A DNA stretch of 64,000 bases from assembly GCF_040363165.1 (NCBI RefSeq), contig NZ_BSRG01000003.1:62001-126000 (forward strand), written 5' to 3'. The stretch comes from Thermus sp. LT1-2-5 (GTDB lineage: Bacteria > Deinococcota > Deinococci > Deinococcales > Thermaceae). The position numbers and the translations under genes are program-made. Positions 7,647-15,563 of the stretch are shown here, one piece after another (the first letter of the stretch is position 1; the number at the start of each line of letters is the position of its first letter). The notes under the pieces were generated by a model that did no database searches, had not been told where the DNA came from, and saw nothing but the letters and a program-made list of their open reading frames with translations.

Positions 7647-10538
7647 GTGGACCCCCTTTGGTACAAGGATGCGGTAATCTACCAGCTCCATGTCCGTTCC
7701 TTCTTCGACGCCAACGACGACGGCTATGGGGATTTTGAGGGCTTGAGACAAAAACTCCCCTACTTAGAGTCCTTGGGGGTGGATACCCTCTGGCTTATGC
7801 CCTTCTTCCAGTCCCCCCTAAGAGACGACGGGTACGACATCTCCGACTACTACCAAATCCTGCCGGTTCACGGGACCTTGGAGGACTTCAAGCGCTTCTT
7901 GGACGAAGCCCATCAGCGGGGAATGCGCGTCATCATAGAACTCGTCCTCAATCACACCTCCATAGATCACCCCTGGTTCCAGGAGGCACGGAAACCAGGA
8001 AGCCCCATGCGGGACTTCTACGTCTGGAGCGACACGCCAGAAAAGTACAAAGGGGTACGGGTCATCTTCCAAGACTTCGAGACCTCTAATTGGACTTATG
8101 ACCCCGTGGCCGGAGCCTACTACTGGCACCGCTTCTACCACCACCAGCCCGACCTCAACTGGGACAACCCCGAGGTGGAAAAGGCCATGCACCAGGTGAT
8201 GTTCTTCTGGGCCGACCTGGGGGTGGACGGGTTCCGCCTGGACGCCATTCCCTACCTCTACGAGCGGGAAGGCACCCCATGCGAAAATCTTCCCGAAACC
8301 ATCGAAGCGGTGAAGCGCTTGCGGAAAGCCTTGGAGGAGCGCTACGGCCCGGGAAAGGTCCTCCTGGCCGAGGCCAACATGTGGCCGGAGGAGACCCTAC
8401 CCTACTTCGGGGAAGGAGACGGGGTCCATATGGCCTACAACTTCCCCCTGATGCCCAGGATCTTCATGGCCCTAAGGCGGGAAGACCGGAGCCCCATAGA
8501 GACGATGCTCAAAGAAACGGAGGCCATCCCCGAAACCGCCCAGTGGGCCCTTTTCCTAAGGAACCACGACGAGCTAACCCTGGAAAAGGTCACCGAGGAG
8601 GAGCGGGAGTTCTTGTGGGAGATTTATGCCCCTGATCCCCGCTTCCGCATAAACCTGGGGATCAGACGGCGGCTCATGCCTCTCCTAGGGGGTGACCGCA
8701 GGCGGTATGAGCTCCTCCACGCCCTCCTTTTTACCCTGAAGGGCACCCCCATCATCTATTACGGGGACGAAATCGGCATGGGGGATAACCCCTTCCTGGG
8801 GGACCGGAATGGGGTTAGGACCCCCATGCAGTGGTCTGCCGACCGGAATGCCGGCTTCTCCCGCGCTCCCTACCACAGGCTCTTCCTTCCCCCGGTGAGC
8901 GAGGGGGCCTACAGCTACCACTTCGTCAACGTGGAAGCCCAAGAACAAAGCCCCCACTCCAACCTGAACTTCATCCGCCGGCTCCTCGCCTTAAGGAAAC
9001 GGCACGCTAAGACCTTTGGTCGGGGAAGTCTACGCCTGATCCCGGTGGAAAACCGCAGGGTTTTGGCCTACCTAAGGGAGTACCTAGGAGAGAGGATTTT
9101 GGTTGCCGCCAACCTCTCCCGCTATACCCAAGCGGTGGAATTGCCCTTAGAAGAACAAAAAGGGCTCGTCCCGGTGGAACTCTTTTCCCAAAACCCCTTT
9201 CCCCCTATTGAGGGGACCTACCGCCTTACCTTAGGCCCCCACGGCTTCGCCCTCTTCGCCCTAACTCCCCAAGAAGCAATCCGGGTCCAGACCCCCGACT
9301 GGGCAGAGGAGGCTCCCCCCGAGGAGGTTCCCCTTGTGCCCCTGCAGGAAGGCCCCGAGGTCCTCTTCATTCAGACGATGACGGAGGCCAAAGCCCAAGG
9401 AGCCTTCCTCGAGGCCCTCGCCTGGGTACTTCGGGAACGGAGCTGGCTTCCTCTAAAACCCGAGCGGGTAGAAATCCTGGACGCCCTTCGACTCCGCAAA
9501 GACCCCCCCCTCTACCTCACCCTCCTCCACCTGGAAGACCACGCCGAAGCCACGATCCTCCTACCTATCCGCCACGGACCCAAAGAAGAGGCCCCGGGCC
9601 TTTTCGCCCGCACGTACCCTAGGAAGGGGTATCTTTACGAGCTCTCCCAGGATCCAGACTTTTACGCCCACTTGCTCCAACGCCTGAAGGAGGGCCTCGA
9701 GGCCAGAAGCCTCAAGGCCTACTACCGGGGAAGCCACCCCGGGCCCTTGCCCGAAACCCTCACCCTTTTGCGCCCGGGGCTTGCCGCAGGAGAAGGGGTC
9801 TGGCTTCAGGTAGGCTTGGTGCAGGACGGGGGAATGGACCGAACACTAGAGGTCCTCCCCAAGCTTAGTCTGCCCTGGGTTTTGGTGCCGGAAGGCCGCC
9901 TGGTGTGGGAGCGGGGCAGGGAGAGGCGGGTGCTCGCCCTAACGGGACACCTTCCCGAAGGGGAACCCCAAGAAGCCTTCGCCTTAGCCCAGGCCCTGGC
10001 CTCCGAGGGGCTTTCCCGGCTACAGGGACACTCCCTGGAAGGGATCGGGCCCGGTCTCCTCGCCGAAGCCCTTAGCGAGCTTGAAGCCCTGACCCGGCTT
10101 CTTGGGGTGCGGCTTGCCCTACTTCACCGGAGCCTAGCCGAGGTGGAAGGCGAGGAGGGCGGACAACCCCTTCTCAACCGGGGCCTTGGGGCCTTTTTGG
10201 TAGTGGGAGGAGAGGTGTATCTGTTAGCCCTAGGCCCTGGAGGCAGGGGGAGCCCCCTCATGGACCTAGCCCGGCTGGCCTATGACCTGGAGCGGGCTAT
10301 AGAGCTTGCCTGGGAAACCTTAGACAAACCTACCCCAGAACTGCCCGGGCTCGTGGCAGAGTTTCTCGTGGAAAACGCACTTCTCACCGCTTACCGGGGT
10401 ATTGTCCAGGAAACCTTCCAGGAAGAGGGCTGGCCCCGAATTATGGCCACCTGGGCTGAGGCCCAACTCCTCCGGGAAGATAAGCCCACCCGCCAACGGA
10501 TCTTGGAGCGCTGGCGGCGTAAAGTGGAAACCACTTAG
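7647..10538 (+). CDS. treS: Trehalose synthase (maltose alpha-D-glucosyltransferase) with C-terminal maltokinase-like region
   Basis: 963 aa, the length described for Thermus TreS and about 400 residues longer than most TreS proteins. Residues 1 to about 540 are a GH13 domain: LNHTS 101-105, nucleophile Asp199 (GFRLD), acid Glu242 (AEANMWPE), Asp308 (NHDE). It isomerises maltose and trehalose inside the cell. The region from about 560 to the end resembles the N-terminal cap and kinase fold of maltokinases but shows no clear kinase catalytic loop, so it is likely structural; in other Thermus TreS this part contributes to thermostability. Start is GTG 7647. The stop overlaps the convergent ttuA stop in the tetranucleotide TTAG. 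Confidence 0.95.
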   Translation: MDPLWYKDAVIYQLHVRSFFDANDDGYGDFEGLRQKLPYLESLGVDTLWLMPFFQSPLRDDGYDISDYYQILPVHGTLEDFKRFLDEAHQRGMRVIIELVLNHTSIDHPWFQEARKPGSPMRDFYVWSDTPEKYKGVRVIFQDFETSNWTYDPVAGAYYWHRFYHHQPDLNWDNPEVEKAMHQVMFFWADLGVDGFRLDAIPYLYEREGTPCENLPETIEAVKRLRKALEERYGPGKVLLAEANMWPEETLPYFGEGDGVHMAYNFPLMPRIFMALRREDRSPIETMLKETEAIPETAQWALFLRNHDELTLEKVTEEEREFLWEIYAPDPRFRINLGIRRRLMPLLGGDRRRYELLHALLFTLKGTPIIYYGDEIGMGDNPFLGDRNGVRTPMQWSADRNAGFSRAPYHRLFLPPVSEGAYSYHFVNVEAQEQSPHSNLNFIRRLLALRKRHAKTFGRGSLRLIPVENRRVLAYLREYLGERILVAANLSRYTQAVELPLEEQKGLVPVELFSQNPFPPIEGTYRLTLGPHGFALFALTPQEAIRVQTPDWAEEAPPEEVPLVPLQEGPEVLFIQTMTEAKAQGAFLEALAWVLRERSWLPLKPERVEILDALRLRKDPPLYLTLLHLEDHAEATILLPIRHGPKEEAPGLFARTYPRKGYLYELSQDPDFYAHLLQRLKEGLEARSLKAYYRGSHPGPLPETLTLLRPGLAAGEGVWLQVGLVQDGGMDRTLEVLPKLSLPWVLVPEGRLVWERGRERRVLALTGHLPEGEPQEAFALAQALASEGLSRLQGHSLEGIGPGLLAEALSELEALTRLLGVRLALLHRSLAEVEGEEGGQPLLNRGLGAFLVVGGEVYLLALGPGGRGSPLMDLARLAYDLERAIELAWETLDKPTPELPGLVAEFLVENALLTAYRGIVQETFQEEGWPRIMATWAEAQLLREDKPTRQRILERWRRKVETT

Positions 10539-11497
10539 AGCCGGCTCACGGAAGCCTGGGGGCGAAAGACCGCCTCCTCGGGGAGGAGCTTCCGCTTCTT
10601 GGCCTTGCGGTAGACCGCCTCCCACATGCGGCAGAAGGAGCAGACCGCCCCCGTGGTGGGGTAGCCGCAGCGCTCGCACTCCCTGAGGGCCACCTCCCCT
10701 TCCGCCTGGAGGCGGGGCTGGATCTTCTCCAGGAAGCCCTCGAGGAAGCGGAGCTTAGCCCCCGGCATCCCCTTTTCCACCAAGTTAAGGGCCTCCTTGT
10801 AGAGGAGGCTTTTAGCCCCCTTGGCGTTGGGGCACTCCTCGTGCAGAAAGCGGATGCCCCGGAGGAGGGTGTAGGAGAGGACCTCCCGCTCGCTAAAGCG
10901 GTAGAAGGGCTTGACCCGGGCGGCGAGGCCAGGCTTTTCCGGGAGGACCGGCCCCTGGCGAGCCAAGGCGTCCTCCTGGGGGTTCAGGAGGTTGCCCAGG
11001 AGAACCGCCGCCTCATCGTCCAGGTTGTGGCCGGTGGCCACCACGCGGAAGCCCCCTTCCACCGCCACCTGGTTGAGGATGTAGCGTTTGGAAAGGCCGC
11101 AGGCGGAGCAGGCCACCCGCCCGGAAAGGGCGGCAAGCTCCGGCACCCCGAAGCCGTAGGCCTCCTTCAGGTCCACCACAAGAAGCTCTAGGCCCCTTTC
11201 CCGGGCGAAGGCCTCCGTGACCTCGAGGCTCCGCCTGGAGTACTCCCCGATGCCAAGCTCCAGGTGAAGCCCCACCGCCTGGTAGCCCAAGCGGCTCAGC
11301 ACGTCCCACAGGGCCAAGGAGTCCTTCCCCCCGGAAACCGCCACCAAGACCCGCTCCCCCGGCAACAGCATCTTGTGGCGGCGGATGGCCCTTTCCGTTT
11401 CCTTCACGAACCAGTCCAGGTAGTGCGCCTTGCAAAGGGCGAACCCCCTAGAGCGCACCTCCACCTGGGCCTTTTCCCCGCAAACCTTGCAGACCAC
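10535..11497 (-). CDS. ttuA: tRNA-5-methyluridine54 2-sulfurtransferase
   Basis: 320 aa TtcA/TtuA-family enzyme that makes 2-thio-ribothymidine at tRNA position 54, a modification that stabilises tRNA at high temperature. It has an N-terminal zinc site (CKVC...CKAH), the PP-loop SGGKDS at 55-60 for adenylation, the Fe-S cluster cysteines Cys130 and Cys133 (ACSAC) plus a third Cys in HEECPNAK near 222, and a C-terminal zinc site CERCG...CSFC. The start is GTG 11497, one base after the ttuB stop; the ribosome site GGGAGG is formed by the Gly-Gly codons of ttuB. The direct 3' neighbour of its sulfur donor confirms the call. Confidence 0.96.
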   Translation of the reverse strand: MVCKVCGEKAQVEVRSRGFALCKAHYLDWFVKETERAIRRHKMLLPGERVLVAVSGGKDSLALWDVLSRLGYQAVGLHLELGIGEYSRRSLEVTEAFARERGLELLVVDLKEAYGFGVPELAALSGRVACSACGLSKRYILNQVAVEGGFRVVATGHNLDDEAAVLLGNLLNPQEDALARQGPVLPEKPGLAARVKPFYRFSEREVLSYTLLRGIRFLHEECPNAKGAKSLLYKEALNLVEKGMPGAKLRFLEGFLEKIQPRLQAEGEVALRECERCGYPTTGAVCSFCRMWEAVYRKAKKRKLLPEEAVFRPQASVSRL

Positions 11498-11498
11498 G

Positions 11499-11696
11499 CT
11501 AGCCTCCCGAGATGGCGGAAAGGACCTCGATTTGCTCCTCCTCCCCCACCACCTGGTCCAGGGTGAGGAGTTCCTCCTGGCGGATGGCCACCACCGTCTC
11601 CGGGTTGAGGCCCAGCTCCAACAGCACGTCCTTCAGGGGCCGGTTTCCCCGGACCTCCACCTCCTTGCGCTCGGGCAGGCGCAAAACGACCTTCAC
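11499..11696 (-). CDS. ttuB: Ubiquitin-like sulfur carrier for tRNA thiolation
   Basis: 65 aa beta-grasp protein ending in Ser-Gly-Gly, the C-terminus that is activated as thiocarboxylate by an E1-like enzyme (TtuC, not in this window) and hands sulfur to TtuA. In T. thermophilus TtuB is also conjugated to proteins. Start is GTG 11696. Its last codons double as the ribosome-binding site for ttuA. Alternatives are ThiS or MoaD, but the adjacency to ttuA settles the assignment. Confidence 0.93.
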   Translation of the reverse strand: MKVVLRLPERKEVEVRGNRPLKDVLLELGLNPETVVAIRQEELLTLDQVVGEEEQIEVLSAISGG

Positions 11697-11700
11697 CCCG

Positions 11701-12828
11701 CTAGTCTAGCAGGTAAGGGGAGACGAGCTCTGTGAGCCGCTCTAAGGTTAGGCGGTTGCGTTTCTCGATCTCCGGCCTGCGGGGAATCCCCGGGTAAGGC
11801 GCCTCCGGGTCGTGGAGGGTGGGGGTGAGGGGCCGCCCCAGCCGTTCCTGCCAAACCAGTAGCCACCCCTCGGGCAGACGCTCCGGCAGGGGCAGGCCGT
11901 GGAAAACGTGGTAAAGGAGGGTCCAAACCCGCACCGCCCCATCCAGGCTATACCCACCCCCCAAGGTAAGGAGAACCCGCCCTCCCGCAAAGGCCTCGGC
12001 GTACTCCAGGATGAGGCGGAATAGCCGCTCGTAGGCCCGGGTGGTGAGGAGGAGGTCGGCCAAGGGGTCCAGGTAGTGGGCGTCCGCCCCCGCTTGGACC
12101 ACCAGCACATCGGGCCGGAAGGCCCGCAGGGCCCAAGGCACCAGGGCCTCGAAGACCTCGAGGTAGCTCTCGTCCTCGGTAAAGGGCTCCAGGGGAAGGT
12201 TGAGCTTCCTCCCCACCCCTTCCCCCCGGCCCACCTCGTGCACGTGCCCGGTGCCGGGGAAGAGGTAGCGGCCAGATTCGTGGAGGCTCAGGGTGAGGAC
12301 CTCCTTCTCCTCGTAGTGGATCCACTGTACCCCGTCCCCGTGGTGGACGTCGATGTCCAGGTAGGCCACCCTCAGCCCGGACCGGGTCAGGTGGCGGATG
12401 GCCACGGAAAGGTCGTTGTACACGCAAAACCCCGAGGCCCGGTCGTACTGGGCGTGGTGCAGGCCGCCTCCCAGTTGCAACACCCGCTTCTCCCCAGAAA
12501 GGATGCGCCTGGCCCCCTCGAGGGTCCCCCCCACCAGGACCCGCGCCGCCCGGTCCATGCCGGGGAACACGGGGGTGTCCCCCGTCCCCAGACCGTAGTG
12601 CTCCAGATCCGGCACCCTCTCCCCCCGGCTTGCCGCCTCCACCCGCTTCACCAGGCGCTCCGAGTGGACGGTAAGCACCTCCTCCCGACTGGCCTCGGGA
12701 GGGGAATGGGGGGGTTGCCACACCCCCAGGGCCTGGAGAAGGGAGGTGAGCATCTCCAGCCGCACCGGGGAAAAGGGGTGGTCCGGGCCAAAGTTGTAAA
12801 GGCGGTACTCGTCCCGATAAATCACCAT
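11701..12828 (-). CDS. acuC: AcuC-type histone-deacetylase-fold hydrolase
   Basis: 375 aa zinc-dependent deacetylase of the arginase/HDAC superfamily. Visible motifs are the GGLHHA His dyad, the metal site DIDVHHGDGV, the third ligand in QAGADAHYLDPL and the late GGGYS loop before the catalytic tyrosine position. Bacillus AcuC removes acetyl groups from acetyl-CoA synthetase; a similar protein-deacetylase role is plausible but inferred. The start is ATG 12828, overlapping the acuB stop by 7 nt; a 6-codon extension is possible but lies fully inside acuB. It pairs with acuB as in Firmicutes, but no acuA acetyltransferase or acetyl-CoA synthetase lies next to it. Confidence 0.88.
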   Translation of the reverse strand: MVIYRDEYRLYNFGPDHPFSPVRLEMLTSLLQALGVWQPPHSPPEASREEVLTVHSERLVKRVEAASRGERVPDLEHYGLGTGDTPVFPGMDRAARVLVGGTLEGARRILSGEKRVLQLGGGLHHAQYDRASGFCVYNDLSVAIRHLTRSGLRVAYLDIDVHHGDGVQWIHYEEKEVLTLSLHESGRYLFPGTGHVHEVGRGEGVGRKLNLPLEPFTEDESYLEVFEALVPWALRAFRPDVLVVQAGADAHYLDPLADLLLTTRAYERLFRLILEYAEAFAGGRVLLTLGGGYSLDGAVRVWTLLYHVFHGLPLPERLPEGWLLVWQERLGRPLTPTLHDPEAPYPGIPRRPEIEKRNRLTLERLTELVSPYLLD

Positions 12829-13448
12829 GGCTTCTTGGGGGGCCACAGCACGTCAAACCCTTCCCGCCTCAGGCCCTCCGCCAGGAGGTGGGTCTCCAAG
12901 GTGTTCACCCGCACCACCGCCCGCACGAAGTCCCCGTCCTCCGGGTAGGAGAGGAGGGAGTGGATGTTCACCCCCCGTCCCGCCAAGTACCCCGTGAGCC
13001 GGGCAAGCTCCCCCACCCGATCCGGCAGCCGCACCTCCAGCCGCCCCGAGGGTTCCGTGACCCCGGTAAGCCTAAGGAGGGCATCCAGAAGGTCGATGCC
13101 GGTGACGATGCCCACCAGGTCGCCGTCCTCCAGAACGGGCAAGGAGCCGATCTTCCGCTCGCGCATCACCCGGGCCGCCTCCTCCACGGGGTCCAAGGGG
13201 TGGGCGGTGACCACCTCCTGGGTCATGACCTCCTCCACCTTGGCGCAGGTGGGACACGGCCCCTTGGGGTTCAGGTGGCTCGTGGCCAAGCGGATGTCCC
13301 GGTCGGTGATGATGCCAAGAAGCTTCCCTTCCGCCACCACGGGCAGGTGGCGGATGCCCCGTTCCAGAAGCAGGCGGTACGCCTCCTCCAACGTGGCCTC
13401 CGGCCCCACCGTGACCACGGGGGAGCGCATTACGTCCTTGACCAGCAT
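12822..13448 (-). CDS. acuB: AcuB-like protein: two CBS domains plus ACT domain
   Basis: 208 aa cytoplasmic regulator-like protein. Residues 1-60 and 72-125 are CBS repeats (MRSPVVTVGPEATLEEA; MTQEVVTAHPLDPVEEA), separated by GPCPTCAK, whose two cysteines might bind metal. Residues about 134-205 form an ACT domain. CBS pairs usually bind adenine nucleotides and ACT domains small ligands, so it may gate AcuC by energy or metabolite state; that link is inference from the coupled genes. Start is ATG 13448, 6 nt after a TATACT -10, implying a leaderless mRNA. Confidence 0.85.
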   Translation of the reverse strand: MLVKDVMRSPVVTVGPEATLEEAYRLLLERGIRHLPVVAEGKLLGIITDRDIRLATSHLNPKGPCPTCAKVEEVMTQEVVTAHPLDPVEEAARVMRERKIGSLPVLEDGDLVGIVTGIDLLDALLRLTGVTEPSGRLEVRLPDRVGELARLTGYLAGRGVNIHSLLSYPEDGDFVRAVVRVNTLETHLLAEGLRREGFDVLWPPKKPW

Positions 13449-13477
13449 GAAAAAAGTATACCCCCCGCTAAGGGGGG
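13449..13477 (-). terminator. Intrinsic terminator of the peptide ABC operon merged with the acuB promoter
   Basis: On the minus strand CCCCCC-TTAGC-GGGGGG (6-bp stem, 13477-13461) is followed directly by TATACTTTTTTC and the acuB ATG. The T-run supplies a terminator tail for the upstream transporter operon, while the TATACT (13460-13455) is a near-perfect -10 for acuB, 6 nt from its start. Both readings are supported by position. Confidence 0.65.
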
Positions 13478-13497
13478 CACACTTCCCCGCCCAGGCC

Positions 13498-14475
13498 TCA
13501 AAGGATGTCGTCCCGGATACAGGCCTTGTAGTGGCCCGGGGAAACCTCTTTAAGCTCGGGCACGGTGTGGGCGCACTCGGGCAGGGCGTAGCGGCAACGG
13601 GTGCGGAACACGCACCCCGAGGGCGGGTTGATGGGGGAAGGGATATCCCCCTGGAGCACGATGCGCTCCCGCTTCACCGTGGGGTCGGGAATGGGTACCG
13701 CCGAAAGCAACGCCTCGGTGTAGGGGTGCTTGGGGTTGCGGTAGAGCTCCCGCGAAGAGGCAATCTCCATCACCTTCCCCAGGTACATCACCGCCACCCG
13801 GTCCGAGATGTACTCCACCACCGCCAGGTCGTGGGCGATGAAGAGCAGGGTGAGGCCCAGCTCCTCCTTAAGGTCCTGGAGTAGGTTCACCACCTGGGCC
13901 TGGATGGACACGTCCAGGGCGGAAACCGGCTCGTCCGCCACGATGAACTCCGGAGCCACCGCCAGGGCCCGGGCAATGCCGATGCGCTGCCTCTGCCCCC
14001 CGGAAAACTCGTGGGGGTAGCGGCGCATGTGGTCAGGGGAAAGCCCCACGAGCTTCAGGAGCTCCGCCACCCGCTCGGTCCGCTCCTGGGGCGTCTTGCC
14101 GATACCGTGGATCACCAAGGGCTCGGCGATAATGTCCCCCACGGTCATCCGAGGGTTCAGGGAGCTAAAGGGGTCTTGGAAGATGATCTGCATCCGGCGG
14201 CGGTACGGCCGCAGCTTGTCCTTGGGTAGCTCGGTGATGTCCTCCCCGTCAAAAAGGATCCGGCCCCCCGTGGGCTCAATGAGGCGCAAAAGGGTGCGGC
14301 CCACCGTGGTCTTGCCGCTCCCCGACTCCCCCACCAGCCCCAACACCTCCCCCCGCCGGATGGCGAAGGAAACCCCGTCCACCGCCTTGACGCTCCCCAC
14401 CACCCGGGAAAGCACCCCGCCCCGGATGGGAAAGTGCTTCTTGAGGTCCTTGACCTCCAGCAGGACCCCGCTCAT
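13498..14475 (-). CDS. dppF: Peptide/nickel-type ABC transporter ATPase, DppF/OppF family
   Basis: 325 aa ATPase. Walker A is GESGSGKTT, the signature FSGGQRQR and Walker B EFIVADEP, followed by the oligopeptide-transporter C-terminal domain with its Cys motif ([14 protein letters not shown]), which binds an Fe-S cluster in the DppD/DppF family. It works as a heterodimer with the product of the overlapping upstream gene (ATGA overlap). The transported substrate is not evident; these families also carry sugars oligomers and nickel. Confidence 0.92.
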   Translation of the reverse strand: MSGVLLEVKDLKKHFPIRGGVLSRVVGSVKAVDGVSFAIRRGEVLGLVGESGSGKTTVGRTLLRLIEPTGGRILFDGEDITELPKDKLRPYRRRMQIIFQDPFSSLNPRMTVGDIIAEPLVIHGIGKTPQERTERVAELLKLVGLSPDHMRRYPHEFSGGQRQRIGIARALAVAPEFIVADEPVSALDVSIQAQVVNLLQDLKEELGLTLLFIAHDLAVVEYISDRVAVMYLGKVMEIASSRELYRNPKHPYTEALLSAVPIPDPTVKRERIVLQGDIPSPINPPSGCVFRTRCRYALPECAHTVPELKEVSPGHYKACIRDDIL

Positions 14476-15491
14476 GCCCTAACCTCCCGGATCTCCCGCC
14501 AGCGCACGCACCGCACCTGACGCCCGTCCCCCGCATCCTCCAAGGGCGGCACCTCCCGGTCGCAAAGCCCTTCCACGTAGTGCTTGCACCGGGGGTGGAA
14601 GGCGCACCCAGAAGGCAGGTAAAGCGGGTTCGGTACGTTGCCGGGAATGGCCTCCAAACGCTCCTTGTGCTCCGCCGCCAGGTCCAGCCGCGGCACCGAG
14701 TGGAGAAGCCCCCGGGTGTAAGGGTGGAGGGGCTCCTTGAAAAGCGGCACCACGTCCGCCTGCTCCACCGCCCGCCCCGCATACATCACCACCACCCGGT
14801 CCGCCATCTCCGCCACCACCCCCAGGTTGTGGGTGATGAAGAGAATGCTCATCCCGATCTCCTCCTGGAGCTTCTTCATCAGCTCCAGAATCTGCGCCTG
14901 GATGGTCACGTCCAAGGCGGTGGTGGGCTCGTCCGCAATGAGGAGCGAAGGATTGCAGGAAAGCGCCATGGCAATCATCACCCGCTGCCGCATCCCCCCG
15001 GACATCTGGTGAGGATAGTTGGAAAGCCGCTTCTTCGGCTCCGGGATCCCCACCAGGTCCAGCATGTGGGCCGCCAGCTCCATGGCCTCCTTCCGGCTTT
15101 TCCCCTGGTGGAGCATGATGGCCTCGGCGATCTGGTCCCCCACCGTGTACACCGGGTTCAACGACGTCATGGGCTCCTGGAAAATCATGGCGATGTCGTT
15201 GCCCCGGATCCGCCGCATCTCCGCCTCGGAAAGCTTGGTGAGGTCCCGCACCTGGCCGTCCTTCCCCCGGAAAAGGATCTCCCCGCCCACAATCCGCCCC
15301 GGCGGCGTGGGAATCAGGCGCATGATGGCCAAAGACGTCACGCTCTTCCCCGAGCCCGACTCCCCCACCACCGCCAGGGTCTCCCCCTTGTCCACGTGGA
15401 AGGACACCCCGTCCACCGCCTTCACCACACCATCGTCCGTGAAGAAGTGGACCTTGAGGTCTCTCACCTCCAGTAGCCGCTTTTCGTCCAT
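14472..15491 (-). CDS. dppD: Peptide/nickel-type ABC transporter ATPase, DppD/OppD family
   Basis: 339 aa ATPase partner of DppF. Walker [10 protein letters not shown], signature MSGGMRQR, Walker B SLLIADEP and the C-terminal Cys-rich [15 protein letters not shown] segment are all present. Start is ATG 15491 with GAAGGAG 5 nt upstream; an in-frame GTG six codons earlier has no ribosome site. The 72-nt gap to the permease gene holds a TATAAC -10-like element (rc of 15531-15536), so a weak internal promoter is possible. Confidence 0.92.
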   Translation of the reverse strand: MDEKRLLEVRDLKVHFFTDDGVVKAVDGVSFHVDKGETLAVVGESGSGKSVTSLAIMRLIPTPPGRIVGGEILFRGKDGQVRDLTKLSEAEMRRIRGNDIAMIFQEPMTSLNPVYTVGDQIAEAIMLHQGKSRKEAMELAAHMLDLVGIPEPKKRLSNYPHQMSGGMRQRVMIAMALSCNPSLLIADEPTTALDVTIQAQILELMKKLQEEIGMSILFITHNLGVVAEMADRVVVMYAGRAVEQADVVPLFKEPLHPYTRGLLHSVPRLDLAAEHKERLEAIPGNVPNPLYLPSGCAFHPRCKHYVEGLCDREVPPLEDAGDGRQVRCVRWREIREVRA

Positions 15492-15563
15492 GCGCACTCC
15501 TTCGGGCACTGCCCCTAAAACACCTCACCCGTTATACGCCATACCGGGTCAAAAGAGAAGAGC

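Noticed and set aside
11948..12856. 302-codon minus-strand frame inside acuC
   Set aside because: Out-of-frame Gly/Pro/Arg-rich shadow of acuC.
15531..15536. Internal promoter before dppD (TATAAC on minus strand)
   Set aside because: No -35 at a workable distance; noted only in the dppD entry.
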